Below are positions 1-6,238 of a stretch of DNA of 11,988 nucleotides, piece after piece. Within the stretch, counting starts at the first letter, position 1. Each line of letters begins with the position of its first letter. The stretch is taken from contig CAYPHA010000106.1 in NCBI GenBank assembly GCA_964410215.1, positions 1 through 11,988 on the forward strand, in the 5' to 3' direction. The position numbers were made by a program, and so were the translations under genes. Origin of the DNA: CAYPHA01 sp964410215 (GTDB lineage Bacteria > Calditrichota > Calditrichia > Calditrichales > CAYPHA01). The notes under the pieces were generated by a model that saw nothing but the letters and a program-made list of their open reading frames with translations, was not told the origin of the DNA and ran no database searches.

Positions 1-898
1 AATCCGCCAGTTTTTCCTCGAACTCGGCCCGCTCGCGGTTGCGCTTCAGACGGTCCCCGTCGTACTTGAGCCAGCCGAACGAGCCGGCTTTTCCCATAGC
101 CGCTTGCGTGTCGCCACGGACGATTAATTTTAATAATTCGGATTCCAATGCGGACAGCCCGGTTGAATGAAAACGATAGTCCATGAAGGCTTCCCAGGTG
201 ATCGGGCACCAGCGGCTGACGATTTCGTTTCCGATGACCTCGGCAAAGGCGCGGATTTCCAGCTGGGCACTGGGTTCCATGCGCAGGGCCAGGAAATGCA
301 GTAAATTGTGCAGGTCGATTTTCCAGTAGGCTTCCGTATACGTGGCCAGCGGCAGATCCTTACGGGCCTGCTCACGGGCCATACCCTTTTCCACGCGTTC
401 TTCATAAACAGCCCGTGTTTTTGCGTGAAGCTCCTGTTCCTGTTCGCTGAAATAGGTTCCTTCCGCATCATTGAAGAAACCGGCACTGCCCTGACGGTTG
501 GATTTGGCCTGCATACGCCACTCATTGGGGGGCGTGCTCTGGGCGGCATCGATGGCCACGGAATATCGGGTGGAGTATTCGTTGATGTTTGCGGTACGGT
601 GACGAATCCACTGCCGCCAGGCGTCCATTGGTACACGGACATGCAGCTTGATTTCGCACATCTCAAAAGGCGTGGTGTGCCGGTGACGGAGCAGATAACG
701 GATCAGACCGCGGTCTTCATGAACTTTCTTCGTTCCTTCTCCATACGATACGCGGGCGGCCTGGACGATGGCCCGGTCATCACCCATATAGTCGACGACC
801 CGGATGAAACCGTCATCCAGTACCCGGAAGACCTTTCCCAGAATAGCATCGAGTGATTCGACATGAGGTCGTTTGAGAGATGTATCTTTTTCCTGCAC
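1..898 (-). CDS. thyX: FAD-dependent thymidylate synthase ThyX (3' end cut by window edge)
   Basis: Flavin-dependent thymidylate synthase makes dTMP from dUMP using methylene-tetrahydrofolate and a reduced flavin, in the cytoplasm. Reading the minus strand from a GTG gives 299 residues without a stop before the window ends. The family signature RHRX7S is at residues 99-109 (RHRTANINEYS, followed by TRY), with the expected upstream RHRHTTPFE at 71-79 and the downstream stretch HNLLHFLALR at 198-207 leading into AQLEIR at 211-216. The Ser at 109 is the conserved active-site Ser of the motif. The GTG start is chosen because AAGGAG lies 6 nt upstream, and the first in-frame ATG falls well inside the conserved domain. 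The C-terminal residues are missing only because the window stops. No thyA is visible. The family assignment is firm. Confidence 0.96.
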   Translation of the reverse strand, partial: MQEKDTSLKRPHVESLDAILGKVFRVLDDGFIRVVDYMGDDRAIVQAARVSYGEGTKKVHEDRGLIRYLLRHRHTTPFEMCEIKLHVRVPMDAWRQWIRHRTANINEYSTRYSVAIDAAQSTPPNEWRMQAKSNRQGSAGFFNDAEGTYFSEQEQELHAKTRAVYEERVEKGMAREQARKDLPLATYTEAYWKIDLHNLLHFLALRMEPSAQLEIRAFAEVIGNEIVSRWCPITWEAFMDYRFHSTGLSALESELLKLIVRGDTQAAMGKAGSFGWLKYDGDRLKRNRERAEFEEKLAD

Positions 899-1182
899 GG
901 AATACTCCTTTAATCAGCTACAATCATATGTGAGGAGCTAAAGATACTGCAAAGATCTAAAGAGAACAATAGGGATTGAAAAGAACCCGGGTAATGCACT
1001 GCTATCAAACATTGTTTACTAATAAACTTTATATATTTTGTAAGGATTAAATTTATCTATATAAAAAAGGTATAGTACCGATTCTCGGGATCATATGTAC
1101 CCATTCCCGATTAATCGTGATTTCTGCTTCGCTCCAACCAGCGGTAAGGCGGGGGATTACGGATATGTTGTGAGGCCATTTA

Positions 1183-1264
1183 CACCAGCTTAAAAGCTGG
1201 TGATCGTACTATGTTATCGTTCCATTTCTTCTGTTGTACAATCACCAGGATTTATCCTGGTGAT
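1183..1264. repeat. double-hairpin REP/BIME-like element A
   Basis: Two perfect hairpins face each other. The first is CACCAGCT-TAAA-AGCTGGTG at 1183-1202. The second has 11-nt arms, ATCACCAGGAT at 1241-1251 and its exact complement at 1254-1264. Between them, ATCGTAC (1203-1209) can pair with GTACAAT (1236-1242) with one mismatch, closing a 26-nt loop, so the unit can fold as a cruciform or three-way junction. The same architecture occurs at 4105-4184. Paired hairpins of this kind resemble REP/BIME elements mobilised by RAYT or IS200/IS605-like Y1 transposases; that link is an inference, since no transposase is in the window. The sequence TTTAC covers the foot of the left hairpin (1179-1183). 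Confidence 0.7.
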
Positions 1265-1318
1265 AAATAAGCCCTCCATCCACATGCACAAATCTATACC
1301 GTTTTTAGGCTTTTTTGC

Positions 1319-1340
1319 TTCCCCCTTTGCTAAGGGGAAA
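1319..1340. repeat. C-rich hairpin with GGGGAAATT tail
   Basis: CCCCTT (1322-1327) pairs with AAGGGG (1332-1337) around a 4-nt loop, TGCT, and AAATTAAG follows. A T-run (1311-1316) lies on the plus-strand left side, so on the minus strand it reads as an A-run and does not make a standard terminator for GH2. A related but decayed motif containing GGCTA, AGGGGAAATT and TAATCC is at 4270-4293. Its function is unknown; it may be a dispersed repeat. Confidence 0.4.
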
Positions 1341-1429
1341 TTAAGCCCTCATTTTATTGTAAGTTATGGGTTAAAATATCTTTTTTCGTGAACGGTTCAG
1401 GATTTATCATATCCGGGGATATCGATTTC

Positions 1430-3958
1430 CTATTTGACGACTATTTCGATAGAATCCGAAGTAAGACCCTCTGAATCCGCCGTTAGATTAATTGTACCGG
1501 ATTGTCCTTCAACAGGTCGCAAAATGACCAGACAAAGGCCGTTAAACGCCTTCCGCCGGGAAGCGATGAACGGCTCATGACTGGCCGGATTACCGTTACC
1601 CACTGCAACAATTTCACCGGGCCCTTCAACATCAAAAGTAACCAGGTTATGCGACCGGGGCACCAGACGACCATCCTGATCCACAATTCTGACGGTAACA
1701 AAAATCAATTCATCCCTGTCTCCTGATACCTGTTCCCTGTCTGCTACAAGCTGAATACCAGCTGGCTCTCCAGTGGTTTGCTTCACCGCTTCCGCCCATC
1801 TTTCCCCGCTTTTCCATACCATGACCTTTACCGTGCCGGGCTCGTAGATGACGTCATCCCAGCGTAAACGGTATTCCAGCGGCCCCATTTTTTTTCGTCC
1901 CTGCGATTTTCCGTTAATAAACAACTCGCCTTCGTCTCCGGACGTGTAAACATGAACCGGGGTGACTTCGCCGATCCGTTCCAGCCAGTTCCAGTGGGGC
2001 AGAACATGGGCCATGGGTAAGTCAGGCCGCCACTGCGACTGGTAGATATAGAACCGGTCTTTTTTAAACCCACATAGATCCATAATTCCGAAGTAACTGC
2101 TGCGCGAGGGAATCTCCTGTGTACCAAGCCTGTCCAGCCAATCCTTCAACTGCTTACGACGTTTTTCGTCTTGAATATTCAGAAGATTGGTCGCATCGTT
2201 GTTAAAAGGCGTCGGCTCGCCCAGGTAGTCAAATCCGGTCCAGACGAATTCGCCCATGATTCGGGGATATTTCTCATGCAGTTTGAACTGAAAATCGGGC
2301 GTATTCCCCCAACCGGGTGCGAGGACATCATAAGAACTGACCTGGTAGATGCCTTTCCCCGCCAGGTGTTCGCTGGCGTTACCCTGTTCGACCGGAAAGA
2401 AGTATTCGCCCCTCGAGCTCAGGCAGGAGCTGGTCTCGCTGGCGTGGAACGGAAGTGTCCGGTTTGATTCTTCGTTAAAGAATTGCTCGTAACTCCAGTG
2501 GTTATAGTTGTAGCCAAACACATCCATCGCCTTTTGGTAACCGTTCCAACCGGCTACACCGGCATTACAACCGGACGTTACCGGCCGGGTCGGATCCTCC
2601 ATGCGAACGATATTGGCCAGCGTTTCGGCCAGACCGGGATTCATCCACTGATCGGGCACTTCATTCCCGATGCTCCACATAAACACACTGGGATGATTCC
2701 AGTCCCGGCGGATCATCGCCCGTAAATCTTCCTCATGCCATGTATCAAACAAAATATTATAGTCCTGTTTCTTCTTCCCGTTGCGCCAGGTATCAAAAGC
2801 TTCCACCTGGATCAGGAATCCCATCCGGTCGCAGAGGTCCAATAGTTCCGGCGCCGGCGGATTGTGACTGGTACGGATAGCGTTACAGCCCATTTCTTTC
2901 AGAATCTCCAGCTGACGTTCCGCGGCACGGGTATTGAACGCGGCACCAAGCGGCCCCAGGTCATGATGATTGCAGACACCTTTAATTTCCACTTCCCTGC
3001 CATTCAGATAAAATCCGCTGGTATCAAAATGAAGGGTCCGGAATCCGAAAGTATGCGTTCGTTCATCCACTTTCATATCGTTATGATAAACCGTGGTAAC
3101 GGCCCGGTAAAGGGCGGGATGTTCAATATCCCAGCGCTCCGGTTCATCAACCGGTGTTTCCAGACGAAAACGGAAGCTCCCGGCAAAAGGTATCACAGCA
3201 GAGGCGGCATAACTTTCACCGGCAACCTTTCCTGCCGGATTCAGGATGACTGTTTTCACCGTTACTTCTTTGCTTTCCTGCGACATATTCCTTACATCAA
3301 TTCGGGTATCGACACGGGCAGTGGAATCGGTGATTTCCGGCGTGGTGATATATACACCCCAATGGTAAATGTGAACCGGGTTGGTTTTCTCCAGCCATAC
3401 ATTCCGGTAGATGCCGGCCCCGGGATACCAGCGGGAATCCATTTTTTCCGTATCCAGACGCACGGCTATGACATTATCCGTACCAAACCGGATATAGGGC
3501 GTAAGATCAAAGCGAAAAGAGGTATATCCATAGGGCCATTCGCCGATAAGCTGTCCATTCAGCCAGACGCGGGCATTGGCCATGGCACCGTCAAAATCGA
3601 TATAAAAACGCTTACCTTCATCCGTTTCCGAAACAGTAAAGTGCTTCCGGTACCAGCCGATTCCACGCCAGGGCAACAGGCCGGTATTGTTTTCCAGATC
3701 GTTGCGGAACGGGCCCTCGATACCCCAATCGTGCGGCAGATGCAGTGTGCGCCATTGACTGTCATCAAAATCCAGTGCCTCCAGCCTGCCGGATTCCGGG
3801 ATGCGCGTGTCCGGTTCGGTCGGTGACGGGCCAAAGCGGGCGAATTTCCAGTTATCATTGAATGAAATCCGCTCACGAACAGGCGGATCGGATGAATACA
3901 ATGAAACAGCACCAAATAGTAATAGTATTAGAGTGAATAAATCTCTGTTTTTAACCAT
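1430..3958 (-). CDS. exported glycoside hydrolase family 2 enzyme, beta-galactosidase-like, with DUF4982-like module
   Basis: This 842-residue enzyme should hydrolyse a terminal beta-linked sugar, most likely beta-galactose, outside the cytoplasm. Residues 1-22 form a signal peptide. The order then is a GH2 jelly-roll sugar-binding domain (about 30-200), an Ig-like domain (205-306), a TIM barrel (about 310-600), a DUF4982-like Ig module (about 655-720, with GELFINGKSQG) and a C-terminal Ig-like domain (about 730-842). The acid/base is Glu433 in WSIGNEVPD. By domain order compared with LacZ, the nucleophile is probably Glu508 in HASETSS, while GEFVWTGFDYLGEPTP (569-584) matches the later LacZ strand GGFVWDWVDQ. 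The ribosome-binding site is weak (GGGAA about 8 nt upstream), and a TATAAT box lies at 4014-4009 on the minus strand. It follows the fucosidase gene after 378 bp. The family is firm; the sugar specificity (galactose versus glucuronate or mannose) is not. Confidence 0.93.
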   Translation of the reverse strand: MVKNRDLFTLILLLFGAVSLYSSDPPVRERISFNDNWKFARFGPSPTEPDTRIPESGRLEALDFDDSQWRTLHLPHDWGIEGPFRNDLENNTGLLPWRGIGWYRKHFTVSETDEGKRFYIDFDGAMANARVWLNGQLIGEWPYGYTSFRFDLTPYIRFGTDNVIAVRLDTEKMDSRWYPGAGIYRNVWLEKTNPVHIYHWGVYITTPEITDSTARVDTRIDVRNMSQESKEVTVKTVILNPAGKVAGESYAASAVIPFAGSFRFRLETPVDEPERWDIEHPALYRAVTTVYHNDMKVDERTHTFGFRTLHFDTSGFYLNGREVEIKGVCNHHDLGPLGAAFNTRAAERQLEILKEMGCNAIRTSHNPPAPELLDLCDRMGFLIQVEAFDTWRNGKKKQDYNILFDTWHEEDLRAMIRRDWNHPSVFMWSIGNEVPDQWMNPGLAETLANIVRMEDPTRPVTSGCNAGVAGWNGYQKAMDVFGYNYNHWSYEQFFNEESNRTLPFHASETSSCLSSRGEYFFPVEQGNASEHLAGKGIYQVSSYDVLAPGWGNTPDFQFKLHEKYPRIMGEFVWTGFDYLGEPTPFNNDATNLLNIQDEKRRKQLKDWLDRLGTQEIPSRSSYFGIMDLCGFKKDRFYIYQSQWRPDLPMAHVLPHWNWLERIGEVTPVHVYTSGDEGELFINGKSQGRKKMGPLEYRLRWDDVIYEPGTVKVMVWKSGERWAEAVKQTTGEPAGIQLVADREQVSGDRDELIFVTVRIVDQDGRLVPRSHNLVTFDVEGPGEIVAVGNGNPASHEPFIASRRKAFNGLCLVILRPVEGQSGTINLTADSEGLTSDSIEIVVK

Positions 3959-4042
3959 GTTTGTAATTCCCGGATAATTTATGAAACCTATTAATTATCT
4001 CGTATATTATTATAAAACAAAGGCTTAGTACCCCATTAGAAG

Positions 4043-4249
4043 AGGCTGTTGCAGAATAGTATTATTTTTGGCTAAAGCCTTAATTATTTATTTTGATTCT
4101 AAGCCCACTATCTGAAGATAGTGGCTATTGAGCTGATTTTAAAGGAGTCGGTCTCGCTCAATAGCCACCAGCTTTAGCTGGTGGTAAAGGTGAAAATCTT
4201 ACAAAAATTTTTGCACTTTAGTGCCTAATCTATTAATCTGCAACACCCT
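4043..4249. mobile_element. putative MITE-like element with nested inverted repeats
   Basis: The ends are imperfect inverted repeats, AGGCTGTTGCAGA at 4043-4055 and its complement with one mismatch at 4237-4249 (12 of 13 positions). The direct repeat GAAG flanks them (4039-4042 and 4250-4253) and could be a 4-bp target duplication. Moving inward there are subterminal hairpins with TAAA/TTTA loops (4070-4079 and 4213-4224), then the double-hairpin core (4105-4184). All pairs are centred within about 2 nt of position 4145. There is no open reading frame, so if mobile it would be non-autonomous. Short target duplications occur by chance, so mobility is an inference. The alternative is a structured RNA or a DNA cruciform site. 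Confidence 0.5.
4105..4184. repeat. double-hairpin REP/BIME-like element B
   Basis: The left hairpin is CCACTATC-TGAA-GATAGTGG (4105-4124) and the right hairpin is CCACCAGC-TTTA-GCTGGTGG (4165-4184). Between them CTATTGAGC (4125-4133) is the exact complement of GCTCAATAG (4156-4164), leaving a 22-nt loop; counting the shared GTGG/CCAC this is a 13-bp perfect inverted repeat that could compete with the hairpins. The fold matches element A at 1183-1264, but the stem sequences differ with pairing kept. On the opposite strand the foot of the right hairpin reads TTTAC, as in element A. Confidence 0.75.
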
Positions 4250-4336
4250 GAAGAAAACACCTGCCCGTTGGCTAGACAGGGGAAATTTAATCCTTGTATT
4301 AACTAACCAATAATGCTGATAAATAGAACAATATTG

Positions 4337-6226
4337 TTACTTTGGTAAACGAACCATGCGCAGGCCGAACACATCAACCGGGTGCCAGCTTTTATTATAC
4401 GTGGGTTGTAACGTCAAACGGTAAATTCCCTTGTCTTTGAATGTCAGACGTCCCATACCTATTTCCCTGGTATCATACCAATTATCGGTTTTTGGAATTT
4501 CAGCGCTGTAGCTTTGCTTTTCCATGGAGACCGTCAGGTAGCTGGTATCACTGGCAGCACTGAACCGGCCCTGCAGTTGATATGTTCCCGGCTGATCGAT
4601 GTACAGAAGCCAGTGAATACGTTCCTCAGAATTATCCCAAAAACCGATATTTCGTTGTCCAGGATCTCCTTTGGCACGCAAGCGTCTGCCCTCTAGTGTC
4701 GCTTTATCCGGTGTCAGGCGGATCGTTTGTGGCGAGGCGAACAGCCCCGCCGGATTGTATGTCAGTCCAAAACCGCTTAACTTGAACGCATAGGCCGGTT
4801 GTGTTGGCAAATCTTCAATACCGGTCAGGTCCAGTACCGGTTGCCCGTCGGCATTTACTATAAACGGTACAGGCCCCTTATGACCGAGAATCTCAATACG
4901 AGCTTTATCCGATTGATTGACCAGAAACGATTCGATGGTCACCATGGAATCCGGCATTCCAAAGACGATGGCATATACGGTTTTACCGTCTTTGGAACGC
5001 GTAAACCGGATATCTTTAGAGGTGTAGTCAACCCTGCCGACAAAGGCGCCGCTTTTTCCCATTCCGGTCGGGCCTTCCCCGTAAACGAGCCAGGGACGCG
5101 TTTCATAGATGGCTTCACCGTTGGTTTCGAGCCACGATCCCATTTCCAGAAGAAGGTTTTTTTGAACATCAGGGATGGTGCCATCGGCTTTCGGGGATAC
5201 ATTCAGCAATAATACACCATTTTTACTTACAATGTCGATGAGGGTATGTACCACCGTCTCGGTGGTTTTTATTTCCAGATTGTCCGTGTAAGACCAGCTG
5301 CCCCAGCTGATGGTGTCATCGGTCAGCCAGGGATAGTCGGTCAGGTGATCCAGGCGGCCTTTTTCAAAATCTTCCACGCCGACGGACCGGGGCAGGTCGT
5401 CCTGCTTAAAAGTCACCACCACTTCCTGATTCCGGCGCAATGCCTGGTTGAAATAATAGGCAAGGAATTCGCGGCGCACGTCCTCTTCGATATCGCCCAG
5501 AACGAAGTCGAACCAGATCAGGTCCGGCTGGTACTTATCGATGACTTCAAATAATTTACCTTTCCAGCGTTTCAGGAATTCTTTACGGGAAAGATTACCA
5601 TATAAGATCCGGAGTTCCGGATCATCGGAGGCGGTCGGCCAGCCTTCCACCTTGGGATAATAGCCGGTTGTATAGTTACCGATGTGCCACTGATGGTTGA
5701 AGGCGTGATGAAAGGAGGTAATAAACTTCATGCCCCGTTCCCGGAGCGCTTTGGACATTTCACCGGTAATATCCCGTTTCGGACCCATGTCTTTTGCATT
5801 CCAGGGATTGACCTCACTGTCCCACATGGAAAATCCGTCATGATGCTCGGCAACCGGTCCGGCAAAGCGGGCACCGGCTTTCTGGAATAATTCTGCCCAT
5901 TCGTCGGCATCAAACTGTTCGGCTTTGAACATCGGTACAAAATCATGGTAACCGAACTCAGAGGGTTCACCGTAGGTTTCGACATGATGTTTATAAGAGG
6001 GGGATTCCCTGCGGTGCATATTCCGGGGATACCATTCCGAGTTGTAAGCAGGAACGGAATAGACACCCCAGTGAAAATAGATGCCGAGCTTTGCATCCAG
6101 GAACCATTCGGGGGCTTCTTCGTGCCTGGCCAGGGATTGCCAGTCGGGGGTATATGTGTCTTGTGCCAAAGCCGGGAAGAAATACAAAATACAAAATAAA
6201 AAATACAAAATAGTGGAGGGTTTCAT
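4337..6226 (-). CDS. exported GH29 alpha-L-fucosidase with C-terminal accessory domain
   Basis: This 629-residue enzyme should release alpha-L-fucose from glycans by a retaining mechanism, outside the cytoplasm. A signal peptide spans residues 1-21 with an ALA-Q cleavage site. GH29 hallmarks are KLGIYFHWGVYS (46-57), AEHHDGFSMWDS (126-137), LIWFD (236-240) with Asp240 as the probable nucleophile, and LLLNVSPKADGTIP (339-352). Residues about 495-629 form an extra beta-rich domain (with WLLYIDQPGTYQL and GIYRLTLQP) that resembles a carbohydrate-binding module but is not assigned. An ATG 33 codons upstream would overlap the sulfatase gene and lacks a ribosome-binding site; the chosen start has AGGAG 7 nt upstream and gives a proper signal peptide. 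It lies 10 nt after the sulfatase stop, so the two are coupled. The hydrophobic core of its signal peptide is encoded by a heptanucleotide tandem repeat. Confidence 0.94.
   Translation of the reverse strand: MKPSTILYFLFCILYFFPALAQDTYTPDWQSLARHEEAPEWFLDAKLGIYFHWGVYSVPAYNSEWYPRNMHRRESPSYKHHVETYGEPSEFGYHDFVPMFKAEQFDADEWAELFQKAGARFAGPVAEHHDGFSMWDSEVNPWNAKDMGPKRDITGEMSKALRERGMKFITSFHHAFNHQWHIGNYTTGYYPKVEGWPTASDDPELRILYGNLSRKEFLKRWKGKLFEVIDKYQPDLIWFDFVLGDIEEDVRREFLAYYFNQALRRNQEVVVTFKQDDLPRSVGVEDFEKGRLDHLTDYPWLTDDTISWGSWSYTDNLEIKTTETVVHTLIDIVSKNGVLLLNVSPKADGTIPDVQKNLLLEMGSWLETNGEAIYETRPWLVYGEGPTGMGKSGAFVGRVDYTSKDIRFTRSKDGKTVYAIVFGMPDSMVTIESFLVNQSDKARIEILGHKGPVPFIVNADGQPVLDLTGIEDLPTQPAYAFKLSGFGLTYNPAGLFASPQTIRLTPDKATLEGRRLRAKGDPGQRNIGFWDNSEERIHWLLYIDQPGTYQLQGRFSAASDTSYLTVSMEKQSYSAEIPKTDNWYDTREIGMGRLTFKDKGIYRLTLQPTYNKSWHPVDVFGLRMVRLPK
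6178..6212 (-). repeat. heptanucleotide tandem repeat inside the fucosidase signal-peptide region
   Basis: Read on the minus strand, 35 nt consist of five units: TATTTTG, TATTTTT, TATTTTG, TATTTTG and TATTTCT. They encode fucosidase residues ILYFLFCILYF. The same TATTTTG unit occurs three times in a row at 8971-8991 (minus-strand reading), in a non-coding gap. Confidence 0.85.
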
Positions 6227-6233
6227 TTTGGGG

Positions 6234-6238
6234 CTCCT
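6234..6238 (-). promoter_or_regulatory. ribosome-binding site of the fucosidase overlapping the sulfatase stop
   Basis: On the minus strand the sulfatase stop TAG runs directly into AGGAG, giving TAGGAG, 7 nt before the fucosidase ATG at 6226. This decides the fucosidase start and points to translational coupling of the two genes. Confidence 0.8.

Larger units (their letters stand above)
899..1429. other. intergenic region between thyX and GH2
   Basis: I see no convincing gene in these 531 bases; the 63-codon open frame at 1200-1391 runs through hairpin repeats and has no domain. The part next to thyX is AT-rich (about 1010-1075) and probably carries its promoter, but no clear -33/-7 or -35/-10 pair could be assigned. 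The region holds a double-hairpin repeat (1183-1264), a C-rich hairpin (1319-1340) and a perfect 6+2+6 palindrome, ATATCC-GG-GGATAT, at 1409-1422. That palindrome starts 8 nt beyond the GH2 stop codon; no T-run follows it on the minus strand, so it is a weak terminator candidate at best. Confidence 0.6.
3959..4336. other. intergenic region between GH29 and GH2 carrying a symmetric repeat element
   Basis: There is no gene here. The GH2 promoter probably lies in 3970-4040: a perfect TATAAT is present on the minus strand at 4014-4009, about 50 nt before the GH2 start, but no good -35 partner is visible. Most of the rest is the symmetric element at 4043-4249. A perfect 12-bp palindrome, AACAATATTGTT, at 4327-4338 overlaps the fucosidase stop codon; no T-rich terminator follows it. 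Confidence 0.6.

Noticed and set aside
130..856. Open frames of 178-182 codons on both strands over the thyX region
   Set aside because: The ThyX reading in a different minus-strand frame is complete and carries all family motifs; these are shadows of it.
1085..1110. TCGGGA/TCCCGA inverted repeat as an operator for thyX
   Set aside because: The arms are only 6 bp with a 14-nt loop, no second copy is present, and it is about 190 bp from the thyX start.
1200..1391. 63-codon plus-strand open frame in the thyX-GH2 gap
   Set aside because: It starts within one hairpin and runs through another and a C-rich repeat, with no ribosome-binding site or domain.
2864..3826. 320-codon open frame on the plus strand inside GH2
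   Set aside because: It lies fully antisense to the GH2 coding region, has no recognisable domain and no ribosome-binding site, and its composition is that of a shadow frame.
4105..4184. Double hairpins as ordinary rho-independent terminators
   Set aside because: No T-run follows either hairpin on either strand, and the paired, stem-linked layout is not that of a terminator.
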